A DNA stretch of 64,000 bases from Sunxiuqinia sp965372405 (GTDB lineage Bacteria > Bacteroidota > Bacteroidia > Bacteroidales > Prolixibacteraceae), in NCBI GenBank assembly GCA_965372405.1, contig CBDVCE010000001.1:94519-158518 (forward strand), given 5' to 3'. Both the position numbers and the translations under genes were made by a program. The number at the start of each line of letters is the position of its first letter. Position 1 is the first letter of the stretch. Under the pieces are notes generated by a model. It saw only the letters and a list, made by a program, of their open reading frames with translations, did no database searches and was not told where the DNA came from. Of this stretch, positions 19,146 through 27,910 are shown piece by piece.

Positions 19146-20366
19146 ATGCAAACAAAAAAAAGAACCTTTCTTTTCTTGATTTTAATTTCATGTCTAAATT
19201 CTTACGCTCAAATTCAATTTGAAAAAGGATACTTTATCAACAACGAAGGCGAAAGAACTGAGTGCTTAATAAAGAATAAAGATTGGAGATATAATCCTGT
19301 TAAGTTTGATTATAAGCTTTCAGAAGATACTCCTCCAAATAAAAGAAGCCTGGACGAAATTAAAGAATTTGGAATATATAAATTCTCAAAATACATAAAA
19401 GCAATAGTAGAGATTGACCGATCTGGAGAAAAATCACACAACATGAGCAATACTTCAGAACCTATCTTCAGCAAAGAGGAACTTTTTCTAAAAGTATTAA
19501 TTGAAGGAAGAGCAACTCTTTATTTATTTGAAGATGGAAGCAATTCCCGATTCTTCTATAAAACAGAAAACTCTGGCATCAATCAGTTAATATTTAAGAC
19601 TTATATAACACCTAAAAATAAGATCAGGAAAAATGAGACCTACAAATATCAATTATTTAACAACCTCAGATACGATGGATTCACAGCCTATGGCCTCCAT
19701 GAAATTACCTTTTCTAAAAAAGAATTAGTCGATCATTTTGAGAAGTTCAATCTAAAAAAAGGATCTGAACAAATAATACACGTCAATAAGAACAAAAAAA
19801 ACGCATTCAATATCAGCATACTAACAGGCATGAGAAATTCTACCATTAACTTCAAGAAAGGATATAATTTCATTAGTGGTGCTAGCATAAAAAATGAAAA
19901 GGGTTTTACAATTGGATTGGAGACAGAGGTGATTTTTCAATATAATAGGAATAAATGGGCTTTTGCAATCAGCCCAACATATCAATATTTCAATTCTGAG
20001 AAAGTGGAATCTGGATATACAAAAAGAAAAATAAAAGTTAACTACTCCTCAATTGAGTTACCATTTGGAATAAGGCACTATTTCTTCTTAAATGGAAATT
20101 CACGGTTTTTCATTACTGGATCATATATTATTGATCTTAACCTTAATTCACGAATCGAGTCCGGCAGTACATTACTCCACACTTCCTACCTTAAAGTTAA
20201 ATCAAAAAATAATTTTGCCGTTGAACTTGGCTACAAATACAAAAGATATGGTTTAAACTTAAAATACTCATTTAATAGGGAAATTATGGAAAGTTATCCT
20301 GAATGGAGTGCAAAGCATAGTGGAATTTCATTGTTAATTGGTTATACAATTTTTAAAAACTATTAA
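19146..20366 (+). CDS. Outer-membrane beta-barrel protein with N-terminal extension
   Basis: A 406-residue exported protein: signal peptide MQTKKRTFLFLILISCLNSYAQ, an N-terminal soluble region of about 190 residues beginning IQFEKGYFINNEGERTECLI, and a C-terminal region of alternating aromatic and polar strands ending in GYTIFKNY, typical of small Bacteroidota outer-membrane barrels. The function is unknown. Codons are AT-richer than in the flanking core genes. It is enclosed by the two copies of the SDR 3' end and so is probably acquired cargo. Confidence 0.8.
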   Translation: MQTKKRTFLFLILISCLNSYAQIQFEKGYFINNEGERTECLIKNKDWRYNPVKFDYKLSEDTPPNKRSLDEIKEFGIYKFSKYIKAIVEIDRSGEKSHNMSNTSEPIFSKEELFLKVLIEGRATLYLFEDGSNSRFFYKTENSGINQLIFKTYITPKNKIRKNETYKYQLFNNLRYDGFTAYGLHEITFSKKELVDHFEKFNLKKGSEQIIHVNKNKKNAFNISILTGMRNSTINFKKGYNFISGASIKNEKGFTIGLETEVIFQYNRNKWAFAISPTYQYFNSEKVESGYTKRKIKVNYSSIELPFGIRHYFFLNGNSRFFITGSYIIDLNLNSRIESGSTLLHTSYLKVKSKNNFAVELGYKYKRYGLNLKYSFNREIMESYPEWSAKHSGISLLIGYTIFKNY

Positions 20367-20389
20367 ATGAATAAGCAAATTTAACTTCC

Positions 20390-20432
20390 AGTTGGTTCGA
20401 AAAGTTATTGATGAGTTACTATAAACTTTAAT
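20390..20432 (+). repeat. Direct repeat copy 2 (orphan SDR 3' end)
   Basis: Second copy of the SDR gene end, 1,401 bp after the first, in frame for SWFEKLLMSYYKL and a stop but with no gene body upstream. Differences from copy 1 are GAG/GAA, AAA/AAG and CTA/CTT, all synonymous. This indicates that it diverged as coding sequence elsewhere before arriving here. Confidence 0.9.
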
Positions 20433-20446
20433 CTGATTTCACCCTG

Positions 20447-20739
20447 TGGAGAAACCTCCATCAGTTAACTTTCTTTCTGGGAAGTCATGGAGAAACCTCC
20501 AACACTCAACTTTTTGTTTGGGCAAGCCATGGAGAAACCTCCATGATCTCCTTTTCCTTTTGGGGAGGCTATGGAGAAACCTCCACGCCCTCACTTATTG
20601 ATTGGACATGCCGTGGAGAAACCTCCAAACCTAAACTTTTCATTTTTTCTTGGTTTGGAGAAACCTCCACGTACTCACTTATTGATTGGACATGCTGTGG
20701 AAATATCTCCACGTCTTTCTTTTTGTTTGGGGAAGCTTT
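20447..20739 (+). repeat. Tandem array of 42-bp units with a 14-bp hairpin core
   Basis: The core TGGAGAAACCTCCA (stem TGGAG/CTCCA, loop AAAC) starts at 20447, 20488, 20530, 20572, 20614 and 20656, and a degenerate seventh copy (TGGAAATATCTCCA) at 20698. Start-to-start distances are 41, 42, 42, 42, 42 and 42. The first six cores are identical. The 27-28 bp between cores are related but much more variable; those after cores 4 and 6 match at 25 of 28 positions. A remnant of an eighth unit may start near 20739. The array begins 15 bp after the orphan SDR 3' end. It is not a CRISPR because the spacers are homologous to one another. Confidence 0.9.
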
Positions 20740-20966
20740 GGATAGAAAGACCCTATCACACTTTTTAAATCAAAAATTAAATTCCCTAAATTAGCCTCCC
20801 TATTGATTTACAAACATAAGCTTCTTATTTTCATTAACTAAAAAACGAATCGAAAGGCAAATGAGAACCAAAGTTTGTTTACCACCCTTTTCCGGGATGG
20901 CATACAAACGACACAATAAGGATATAAACAAATGTTTTTGTACACACAATCATAGGCAACATAGAA
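20740..20966. other. Intergenic leader before the LytTR gene
   Basis: 227 bp, AT-rich. No clear promoter box, hairpin or reading frame was recognised apart from the degenerate end of the 42-bp array. Confidence 0.5.
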
Positions 20967-21857
20967 ATGAAGAAACTACAGCTACTCAGAAAACATTATA
21001 ATCTGTTTGAGATAAATTTTTTCAAGCAATTATCTTGCATTGGTGGTTCTATTTTTGTCCTGTTTTTTCTATGGATCTTTCAACCATTTGGATTTGGTTT
21101 TTTTAGTATCAGAGATAAGATAATCCTATCAATGCTATATAGCCTGCCACCAGCAATTATCTGGTATTTTATTCTTTACAAATTCAAATATCTTTCAACC
21201 ATCAAACATACAATTGGCAGCACTCTTTTAATATTAGTAATTGGCAACCTGACAATTGGGTTCTATATTTTTGCCATATATGAATTATACTTTTTTGAAT
21301 GGACATTCACGTTTGGGCATTACCCAAAGATTGCTTGGCAAGTATTTGAAATAGGATTATTAGTATTTGCAATCCTTGCACTTCTTCATAATTCCTATAA
21401 CACAAAAATGAAAATAAAATCAATCAACCAAATCAAGCAAAACTTAAATGAGATTAAATCAAGGAATATTGACGAAACAAGCATAACCTTAAAATCATAC
21501 AACAACCAAAGCTATTTTACAATAAATCCGAATAAGATACTTTTTATTACCACAGAAGGTAATTATGCTGAAATTAATTGGGTTGAGAATGAGGTTTTCA
21601 AAAAATCTCTTATTAGAAATACACTTTCAAATATTGAAAAAGATATATCAAAACAATGCAATCATATTGTACGATGCCACAATAGCTATTTGGTAAATTT
21701 ATTGACGATTAAAAATATTGTTGGCAATTCGTCATTATTCACAATTAGAATGAACTTGAATAAAATCGAAATTCCAATCTCAAGAAAGTACAGAGACACA
21801 TTTTTGTTAAAAATTGAGCAGTTAAAGCAATTGTCAAATAACACAATTCGTGGTTAG
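20967..21857 (+). CDS. Membrane-bound LytTR transcription regulator
   Basis: A 296-residue protein with four hydrophobic helices in the first 150 residues (about 22-42, 53-70, 80-105, 125-145) and a C-terminal LytTR DNA-binding domain (about 190-290: PNKILFITTEGNYAEI, then HNSYLVNLLTIKNI and IPISRKYRD). This is the membrane-tethered LytTR architecture common in Bacteroidota, without receiver domain, so the membrane part probably senses the signal. It is followed after 75 bp by a secreted metalloprotease. A 10-bp direct repeat (ATTCGTGGTT at 21846 and 21897) lies between them and could be its binding site. Confidence 0.9.
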   Translation: MKKLQLLRKHYNLFEINFFKQLSCIGGSIFVLFFLWIFQPFGFGFFSIRDKIILSMLYSLPPAIIWYFILYKFKYLSTIKHTIGSTLLILVIGNLTIGFYIFAIYELYFFEWTFTFGHYPKIAWQVFEIGLLVFAILALLHNSYNTKMKIKSINQIKQNLNEIKSRNIDETSITLKSYNNQSYFTINPNKILFITTEGNYAEINWVENEVFKKSLIRNTLSNIEKDISKQCNHIVRCHNSYLVNLLTIKNIVGNSSLFTIRMNLNKIEIPISRKYRDTFLLKIEQLKQLSNNTIRG

Positions 21858-21906
21858 TTATCCCAATGACTTGAAAATGGGATATTATCAAAATAGATTC
21901 GTGGTT
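21846..21906 (+). promoter_or_regulatory. Direct repeats and hairpin between LytTR and protease genes
   Basis: ATTCGTGGTT occurs at 21846-21855 and 21897-21906. Between them TATCCCA (21859-21865) and TGGGATA (21878-21884) form a 7-bp inverted repeat. Position just upstream of the protease gene suggests a regulatory role; LytTR proteins are known to bind pairs of direct repeats. Confidence 0.35.
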
Positions 21907-21932
21907 TAATAACTAAATAAAATTATTACACC

Positions 21933-22901
21933 ATGAAAAAATGTGCCATCGTATCAATTATTGCTGTATTCTCACTAACACAAATTTTTGCCAATGAAAA
22001 TGTTGGGCTTAAAAAGGATGATAGTTCAATTGTGACATTTGAAAATCAAATGAAACAAGTCTGGGATTTTATGACCGAACCGGAATGTTTAAGTGATTCG
22101 GTACGTGTTGAACGATTTAGAAGATTGATTATTGAACCACAAATTGACAAGTATGCTATATTTAATCAGTATCTAAATGAAACTTCAATACTTGCTTATT
22201 TATCCGACCTGTCCAAACGAAAGGCAGAGGTGAAAAACATTTTTCTATTCCCTGATACTCTAAAGATTAAAACTATCGCTCAGAAATTCAAGAATGTTTA
22301 CCCCGATTTAGAACCAAATATCACGGTATATCTAATGCCATCTTTGGGCTGGTTGTTTAAAGCTCAAACTTTAGTTGTTGATGGAAAAATATTCATTCGT
22401 TTAGGATTGGATGAACTGATGAAGTATGATGATAAAACGTTCATTGGGTATATTCAACATGAATTATTCCATGTGTATCATTTTCAAAAAAGCGCATCTT
22501 TCAAAAATGGGGCTGAGGAGTTTTTTAGAACCAACAATCCACCTCAATTATACAACCTTTTATGGCTAGAAGGGTTCGCAAATTATGCCGTACTAAACAT
22601 CAATCCCAATTATAAATATGGAGATATCGTTGGAATGAAGGATTTGGTTGGTAAAACAGAATTGGATTTTGAAAACTACTTGGATATTTTATCTAATAGA
22701 TTGGAAACAGGAAATATATCAGGCTTTTTTCATTTTCCTGACCATCAAAACCCAACAATTCCTGTAGGATGTGGATATTATCTGGGGATGCTAATAGTTG
22801 AGGATGTTGCAAAAAGATATAATCAACATGACTTGGTATTATTAGAAGGCAAAGAATTATTAAGTGAAATAAAAATATCAATAGAAAATTTAAAAGAATA
22901 A
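21933..22901 (+). CDS. Secreted HExxH zinc metalloprotease, gluzincin-like
   Basis: A 322-residue protein with signal peptide (MKKCAIVSIIAVFSLTQIFA). The zinc motif is HELFH (His176, Glu177, His180) in YIQHELFHVYHF, and a plausible third ligand is Glu213 in LWLEGFANYA, 33 residues later. This spacing fits gluzincins such as the DUF2268-type predicted Zn proteases. All key residues are present, so activity is likely; the substrate is unknown. It forms a two-gene unit with the LytTR regulator and is probably its target. A GC-rich element follows the stop codon. Confidence 0.82.
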   Translation: MKKCAIVSIIAVFSLTQIFANENVGLKKDDSSIVTFENQMKQVWDFMTEPECLSDSVRVERFRRLIIEPQIDKYAIFNQYLNETSILAYLSDLSKRKAEVKNIFLFPDTLKIKTIAQKFKNVYPDLEPNITVYLMPSLGWLFKAQTLVVDGKIFIRLGLDELMKYDDKTFIGYIQHELFHVYHFQKSASFKNGAEEFFRTNNPPQLYNLLWLEGFANYAVLNINPNYKYGDIVGMKDLVGKTELDFENYLDILSNRLETGNISGFFHFPDHQNPTIPVGCGYYLGMLIVEDVAKRYNQHDLVLLEGKELLSEIKISIENLKE

Positions 22902-22997
22902 CTACGATTGCCTAAGTCCATATTGCATGGCGGGCTTGGCAGTGCGCCAACAAAACGTCAAAAGCAATTTGGAACCTATTTTCAAACAGGAACTACG
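22900..22997. other. GC-rich element bounded by short direct repeats
   Basis: AACTACG occurs at 22900-22906 (overlapping the protease stop) and at 22991-22997. Between them is a GC-rich core with the inverted repeat TTGGC-AGTGC-GCCAA (22936-22950), unlike the AT-rich surroundings. It sits at the right edge of the accessory stretch, just before lepA, and may be a recombination or cassette-end sequence. Confidence 0.35.
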
Positions 22998-23011
22998 TTT
23001 AGCTCAGCATC

Positions 23012-24799
23012 CTAATCCAACTTCAATACTGCAAGGAAAGCTTTTTGAGGTACTTCAACATTACCAACTTGCTTCATGCGCTTTTTACCTTTTTTCTGCT
23101 TTTCAAGAAGCTTACGTTTACGGGTAATGTCACCACCATAACATTTGGCGGTTACATCTTTACGCACAGCCTTAACGGTTTCGCGTGCAATAATTTTTGC
23201 ACCAATAGCTGCCTGAATGGCAATATCAAACTGCTGCCTCGGAATTAACTCTTTCAGCTTTTCGCACATACGGCGACCAAGCCCATAGGCATTATCAAAG
23301 TGGATTAATGATGAAAGGGCATCCACCATCTCACCATTAAGCAGAATATCCAAACGAACAAGTTTGGCAGGTTTGTAACCTGAAATATGGTAATCAAACG
23401 AAGCATATCCTTTTGAGATGGATTTCAGCTTATCGTAGAAATCAAAAACGATCTCTCCTAGCGGTAAATCAAAAGTCAACTCAGTACGCTCCGTTGTCAG
23501 GTAATCTTGTTTAAGCAAGGTTCCTCGTTTCTCCAAACACAAAGTCATTACCTGCCCAATAAAATCAGATTTGGTGATTATTTGCGCGCGAATATATGGC
23601 TCATCAATTCCCTCAACTTTAGTAAATGGTGGTAACCCAGATGGATTGTAAACAGTAATCTCTTCCCCATCGGTAGTATGTACAATATACGAAACGTTAG
23701 GAACAGTAGTAATTACATTCATGTCGAATTCGCGATCCAGACGTTCCTGAACAATTTCCATATGCAACAAGCCCAGGAATCCGCAACGGAAACCAAATCC
23801 AAGTGCAGCAGATGATTCTGGCTCGTACGTTAACGAGGCATCATTCAACTGAAGTTTTTCCATAGCAGCACGCAAATCTTCATAATCTTCAGAATCGATT
23901 GGATAAACACCTGCAAAAACCATCGGCTTTACTTCCTCAAAACCTTCAATACCCTTCTCGCATGGGTTAACTTTATGAGTTAGCGTATCTCCAACTTTAA
24001 TTTCCTTTGCTGTTTTAATTCCTAAGATAACGTAGCCGACATCACCAGTGCTCAACGATTTTCGCTCTTCTATTCCTAAACGGAGAACACCAACTTCATC
24101 GGCCTTATATTCCCTTTGGGTATTAAGAAACTTTACCGATTCACCTTTTCTGATGGTTCCATTTACAATTTTGAAATAAGCGATCACCCCACGAAACTGA
24201 TTAAACACGGAGTCAAAGATCAAGGCTTCAAGCGGAGCTTCCGGATCACCTTTTGGTGAAGGAACAACCTTAACAACCTCGCGAAGAATTTCCTCAACAC
24301 CTTCTCCCGTCTTACCGCTGGCACGCAGAATATCCTCTCTGTCGCAACCAATCAAATCAATGATCTGATCTTCAACTACCTCTGGCATTGAGTTTGGCAG
24401 ATCCATTTTGTTCAGAATTGGAATAATCTCCAAATCATGTTCAATGGCCAAATAAAGGTTTGAAATGGTCTGTGCCTGAATTCCCTGAGTAGAATCAACA
24501 ATTAACAATGCACCTTCACATGCTGCGATCGAACGTGATACCTCATACGAAAAGTCAACGTGTCCCGGAGTATCAATGAGGTTAAGCACGTATTGTTCAC
24601 CATCCTGCTCATAATCCATCTGAATGGCATGGCTTTTAATGGTAATCCCACGTTCTTTCTCCAAATCCATGTCGTCCAGAACCTGCGCTTTCATATCCCT
24701 CTCACTTACCGTATTAGTTACTTCTAATAAACGGTCAGCCAAGGTGCTTTTTCCGTGGTCAATATGTGCAATAATGCAAAAGTTGCGAATATTCTTCAT
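23012..24799 (-). CDS. lepA: Elongation factor 4 (back-translocase)
   Basis: Ribosome-binding GTPase that can reverse translocation. The 595-residue protein has the P loop AHIDHGKST (11-19), switch II DTPGHVDF, NKMD for guanine recognition, and the LepA-specific C-terminal domain ending KGKKRMKQVGNVEVPQKAF. Length is typical. ATG 24799 gives the standard MKNIRNFCIIAHIDHGKST start. It is convergent with the accessory genes. Confidence 0.98.
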   Translation of the reverse strand: MKNIRNFCIIAHIDHGKSTLADRLLEVTNTVSERDMKAQVLDDMDLEKERGITIKSHAIQMDYEQDGEQYVLNLIDTPGHVDFSYEVSRSIAACEGALLIVDSTQGIQAQTISNLYLAIEHDLEIIPILNKMDLPNSMPEVVEDQIIDLIGCDREDILRASGKTGEGVEEILREVVKVVPSPKGDPEAPLEALIFDSVFNQFRGVIAYFKIVNGTIRKGESVKFLNTQREYKADEVGVLRLGIEERKSLSTGDVGYVILGIKTAKEIKVGDTLTHKVNPCEKGIEGFEEVKPMVFAGVYPIDSEDYEDLRAAMEKLQLNDASLTYEPESSAALGFGFRCGFLGLLHMEIVQERLDREFDMNVITTVPNVSYIVHTTDGEEITVYNPSGLPPFTKVEGIDEPYIRAQIITKSDFIGQVMTLCLEKRGTLLKQDYLTTERTELTFDLPLGEIVFDFYDKLKSISKGYASFDYHISGYKPAKLVRLDILLNGEMVDALSSLIHFDNAYGLGRRMCEKLKELIPRQQFDIAIQAAIGAKIIARETVKAVRKDVTAKCYGGDITRKRKLLEKQKKGKKRMKQVGNVEVPQKAFLAVLKLD

Positions 24800-24941
24800 C
24801 TATCTTTTCTCAAAAAACTATTAATCAATCACTCCTGTTTCTCTGGCGCAAAGATATTTAAATTTTGATTACAATAATAAACTAGCCTCCTCGTTCGGAA
24901 ACTTTAACGATTCCCTAATTTTACAGCGTTTATTAAGATGT

Positions 24942-24949
24942 TATCTTTG
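24942..24949 (+). promoter_or_regulatory. -7 box for the LAB_N gene
   Basis: TATCTTTG matches TAnnTTTG exactly, 22 bp before the start codon at 24972. No convincing -33 box is visible. Confidence 0.5.
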
Positions 24950-24971
24950 CATGGTTTCAACAAACAAATAA

Positions 24972-25661
24972 ATGAAAGACTTACTTATATATGGAGTTGG
25001 ATTTTTAGCTCAATTCTTATTTTTCGGAAGAACAATTGTCCAGTGGTTTAAATCGGAACAGGAAGGCAAAGTATTGTCCCCTTCCCTATTCTGGAAACTG
25101 AGTTTAGTAGCATCCATCACCATGCTTACCTATGGAATTTTACGAAATGACCCTGCCATTTTGATCGGACAGCTTTTGGTTTATTTCATTTATGTAAGAA
25201 ACCTCTATTTAAAAGGTGCCTGGCAAACGATGAACTCGTTCTTCCAATTGATTATTCTAGTTATGCCAGCTATCATTTTAAGCTATTTGTTTTTCGGAAC
25301 AACTTACACGCTCAATACTTTTTTCAAGAATGAAAATATCCCATTTTGGTTAATGGTATGGGGAATTGCAGCACAGATAGTTTTTATTTCGCGTTTCTTT
25401 TACCAATGGATATATTCTGAAAACCAGAAAAAATCTGTTCTTCCTCTTGGCTTCTGGATTATTAGCATTTGTGGATCGGCCATGAACTTTGCTTATGCAA
25501 TTTACCGGCTCGATCCGGTTTTATTTGCAGCTCACAGTTTAGGTATGTTTATCTATTTGCGAAATATTTTGATCCATTACAACAAGAAAAGTCTTTTCGA
25601 TCGGGTTAACATACCCGTTGTTAACAAATTAATTGCATATATTTCAGGAAAAATTAAATAA
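24972..25661 (+). CDS. Membrane protein with two LAB_N domains
   Basis: A 229-residue protein with about six or seven membrane helices made of two similar halves. Each carries the LAB_N pattern: GFLAQFLFFGRTIVQWFKSE (about residues 9-28) with ILIGQLLVYFIYVRNLYL, and GIAAQIVFISRFFYQWIYSE (about 124-143) with LFAAHSLGMFIYLRNILI. LAB_N is the small membrane domain found at the N-terminus of some lipid-A-disaccharide synthases. This protein lacks the glycosyltransferase part. A role with lipid-linked sugars is suggested by the sugar-nucleotide epimerase gene 9 bp downstream. Confidence 0.85.
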   Translation: MKDLLIYGVGFLAQFLFFGRTIVQWFKSEQEGKVLSPSLFWKLSLVASITMLTYGILRNDPAILIGQLLVYFIYVRNLYLKGAWQTMNSFFQLIILVMPAIILSYLFFGTTYTLNTFFKNENIPFWLMVWGIAAQIVFISRFFYQWIYSENQKKSVLPLGFWIISICGSAMNFAYAIYRLDPVLFAAHSLGMFIYLRNILIHYNKKSLFDRVNIPVVNKLIAYISGKIK

Positions 25662-25670
25662 ATCCCCACT

Positions 25671-26636
25671 ATGTCAACAATCATTGTTACCGGATGCGCC
25701 GGTTTTATTGGATCCCATTTATGTGAGCAACTTCTTTCTGAAGGAAACCAGCTTATTGGAATTGATAATTTCGATCCTTTTTATGACAAAAAGGTAAAGG
25801 AAAGAAACTTGTCTGGTTTTATTAATCATCCCAACTTTCGTTTTATTGAAGTTGATTTGGCAGATTTTGAAGCTTTGACTGAAAGCCTTAAAAATGATCA
25901 GATTGATTTGATTGTTCATTTGGCAGGTAAAGCTGGCGTGAGACCATCCATTGAGGATCCACAAGGATACATTCGGGCAAATATTGTAGCCACCCAAAAC
26001 GTTCTTGACCTGATGAAAGACAAAGGCATTAAAAAGATGGCTTTTGCATCTTCATCATCAGTTTACGGAAATACAAAAGAAACCCCGTTTAATGAAGAGC
26101 AGGATGTAAGCAACCCGATTTCCCCATATGCTTTCAGCAAAAAAGCATGTGAGTTAATCAACTACACCTATCATCACCTGCATAAACTGGACATTATCAA
26201 CTTACGCTTTTTTACTGTTTTTGGTCCTCGCCAACGCCCTGATCTTGCCATTCATAAATTCACCAAATTGATTTTAAATGGAGAAACAATATCCATGTTT
26301 GGTGACGGAAGTACTTCTCGCGATTATACGTATTATGAAGACACCATTGCTGGAATAAAAGGGGCAGTGAGCTACCTTCAGAAAAATGAGAAGGTTTATG
26401 AAACCATCAATTTGGGGAATAACCAACCAGTGAAATTGAGCGATATGATTGCAGCCATTGAAAAAGCATGTGGGCAAAAAGCAAACATTAAACAGATACC
26501 CATGCAGCCAGGTGATGTGGACATTACTTTTGCAAACATTGAAAAAGCAAAAAGCCTACTTGCTTATAACCCTCAATATTCATTTGAAAAAGGAGTTGAG
26601 AATTTTGTGAAATGGTATCGTGAGATAAACGACTAA
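25671..26636 (+). CDS. NAD-dependent sugar-nucleotide epimerase, UDP-glucuronate 4-epimerase-like
   Basis: A 321-residue extended SDR enzyme with the Rossmann motif GCAGFIGSH (residues 8-16), Tyr153/Lys157 in YAFSKKA and the catalytic Ser in ASSSSVYG. Sequence features RFFTVFGPRQRPD and GDGSTSRDYTY are typical of UDP-glucuronate or UDP-galacturonate 4-epimerases, which make precursors for envelope or capsule polysaccharides. Co-transcribed with the LAB_N protein. Substrate assignment is by family resemblance only. Confidence 0.9.
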   Translation: MSTIIVTGCAGFIGSHLCEQLLSEGNQLIGIDNFDPFYDKKVKERNLSGFINHPNFRFIEVDLADFEALTESLKNDQIDLIVHLAGKAGVRPSIEDPQGYIRANIVATQNVLDLMKDKGIKKMAFASSSSVYGNTKETPFNEEQDVSNPISPYAFSKKACELINYTYHHLHKLDIINLRFFTVFGPRQRPDLAIHKFTKLILNGETISMFGDGSTSRDYTYYEDTIAGIKGAVSYLQKNEKVYETINLGNNQPVKLSDMIAAIEKACGQKANIKQIPMQPGDVDITFANIEKAKSLLAYNPQYSFEKGVENFVKWYREIND

Positions 26637-26838
26637 AGAATACGAGCATAAGCACGAAGAGGCCATTTCAAAATAAGATTGAAAAGATAATGAACTTGCA
26701 ATTTGTAAGTAACCACCTGATTTTTCACCCCTAAATTCCCATTGGTAGAAACTACAAAGCTGAGGTAGATAAAATAATCCACTAAATTTCAGAAAACAAT
26801 TTCATTTCAAATTTGTAGTTTTACTTAAGTGAAAACTT

Positions 26839-27699
26839 ATGAATTCTGAAAACCAAAAATACATCGTTCGCGAAGGTTGGATATCGATATTCGTCAACCT
26901 TTTGTTATTCGCACTTAAATATTGGGCAGGTGTAGTTTCTGGGTCTATTGCTCTTATTGCAGATGCATGGCATACACTTACCGATTCAGTTTCATCAATT
27001 ATCGTTTTAATTGGTGGAAAGATATCAGGCAAACCTGCCGATGATGAACATCCCTTTGGTCATGGCCGCGCCGAACACATTGCAGCCATCATTATAGGAG
27101 TATTGCTTGCCATTGTTGCCTTCGACTTTGTACTTAGTGCTATCAATAAATTTAAAAGTGGTGAACCCGGTAATTTTGGAACAATTGCTATTGTGGTTAC
27201 CATTATTTCTATTGTTGCAAAAGAAGCTTTGGCACAGTATGCTTTTTGGGGTTTCCGCAAAACCAACTCATCCATTTTAAAAGCGGATGCCTGGCATCAC
27301 CGGACTGATTCGCTTTCGTCAATAATTATCCTTATCGGTATTTCTATTGGGAAATATTTTTGGTGGATTGATGCAGCACTGGCTTTCATTGTTGCTTTGA
27401 TGATTGCTATTGCTAGTTTCGAAATTCTATCAAAAGAAATTAAAAAGCTTTTGGGTGAACGAATCTCTCCTGATCTTATTCGCGAGATCATTCAAGAAGT
27501 GGATCGACTTATTGAAATTGAAGTACACATTCATCATTTTCATTTACACCAATACGGTAATTATAGTGAATTAAGTTGCCACATTAAATTGCCAGCCGAA
27601 ATGCCTTTACAGGAAGCACATGATATTTGTAGCGACATTGAAAACATGATTTGGGAAAAATTTGAATTGCAAACAACCATCCATCCCGAACCTATATAA
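26839..27699 (+). CDS. Cation diffusion facilitator (metal efflux)
   Basis: A 286-residue CDF transporter with about six membrane helices and a C-terminal cytoplasmic metal-binding domain (about 210-286). The helix 2 and 5 metal sites are visible as ADAWHTLTDS (about residues 40-49) and ADAWHHRTDS (about 149-158). The histidine in both DxxxD sites replaces the first metal-site pattern typical of Zn/Cd transporters (HxxxD), consistent with zinc or cobalt/iron export. The loop DDEHPFGHGRAEH is present. Single gene, no regulator adjacent. Confidence 0.93.
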   Translation: MNSENQKYIVREGWISIFVNLLLFALKYWAGVVSGSIALIADAWHTLTDSVSSIIVLIGGKISGKPADDEHPFGHGRAEHIAAIIIGVLLAIVAFDFVLSAINKFKSGEPGNFGTIAIVVTIISIVAKEALAQYAFWGFRKTNSSILKADAWHHRTDSLSSIIILIGISIGKYFWWIDAALAFIVALMIAIASFEILSKEIKKLLGERISPDLIREIIQEVDRLIEIEVHIHHFHLHQYGNYSELSCHIKLPAEMPLQEAHDICSDIENMIWEKFELQTTIHPEPI

Positions 27700-27766
27700 A
27701 GAAAGATTCAAAGTCTAATGGTAATGAATTAAAGAATCTGATAATACCATGAAGACCTCTTGCTAT

Positions 27767-27798
27767 CTTGGTTCTCGATTCTTGGTTCTTGGTTCTTT
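27767..27798 (+). repeat. Short simple repeat (TTGGTTCT-like)
   Basis: Three to four imperfect copies of CTTGGTTCT / CTCGATT upstream of the lipoprotein gene. Probably slippage-generated and without coding role. Confidence 0.5.
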
Positions 27799-27910
27799 TC
27801 TTATTGAATTGGATACTTCTAGATTTTTCCATCATTTTTTATTCGAAAAAAAACAGCTATTATCACATTTCCATAAGAATATCTTTAAATTAGCATCTTT
27901 GATTTTGTAT

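Noticed and set aside
20447..20739. CRISPR array
   Set aside because: The core is only 14 bp, the intervals between cores are clearly related to one another (25 of 28 identical in one pair), and no cas gene is nearby.
20543..20794. Coding sequence for an 83-residue repeat protein (and the overlapping frame 20571-20768)
   Set aside because: Both frames are by-products of the 42-bp period being divisible by three. They have no signal or fold, and the conserved part is the palindrome, not a peptide.
22927..23127. 66-residue gene overlapping the end of lepA
   Set aside because: More than half of it is antisense to lepA and the rest lies in the GC-rich element; no family pattern is visible.
27749..27910. 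54-residue N-terminal extension of the DUF6452-like lipoprotein
   Set aside because: It crosses a simple repeat and would put a second start before a complete lipoprotein signal peptide.
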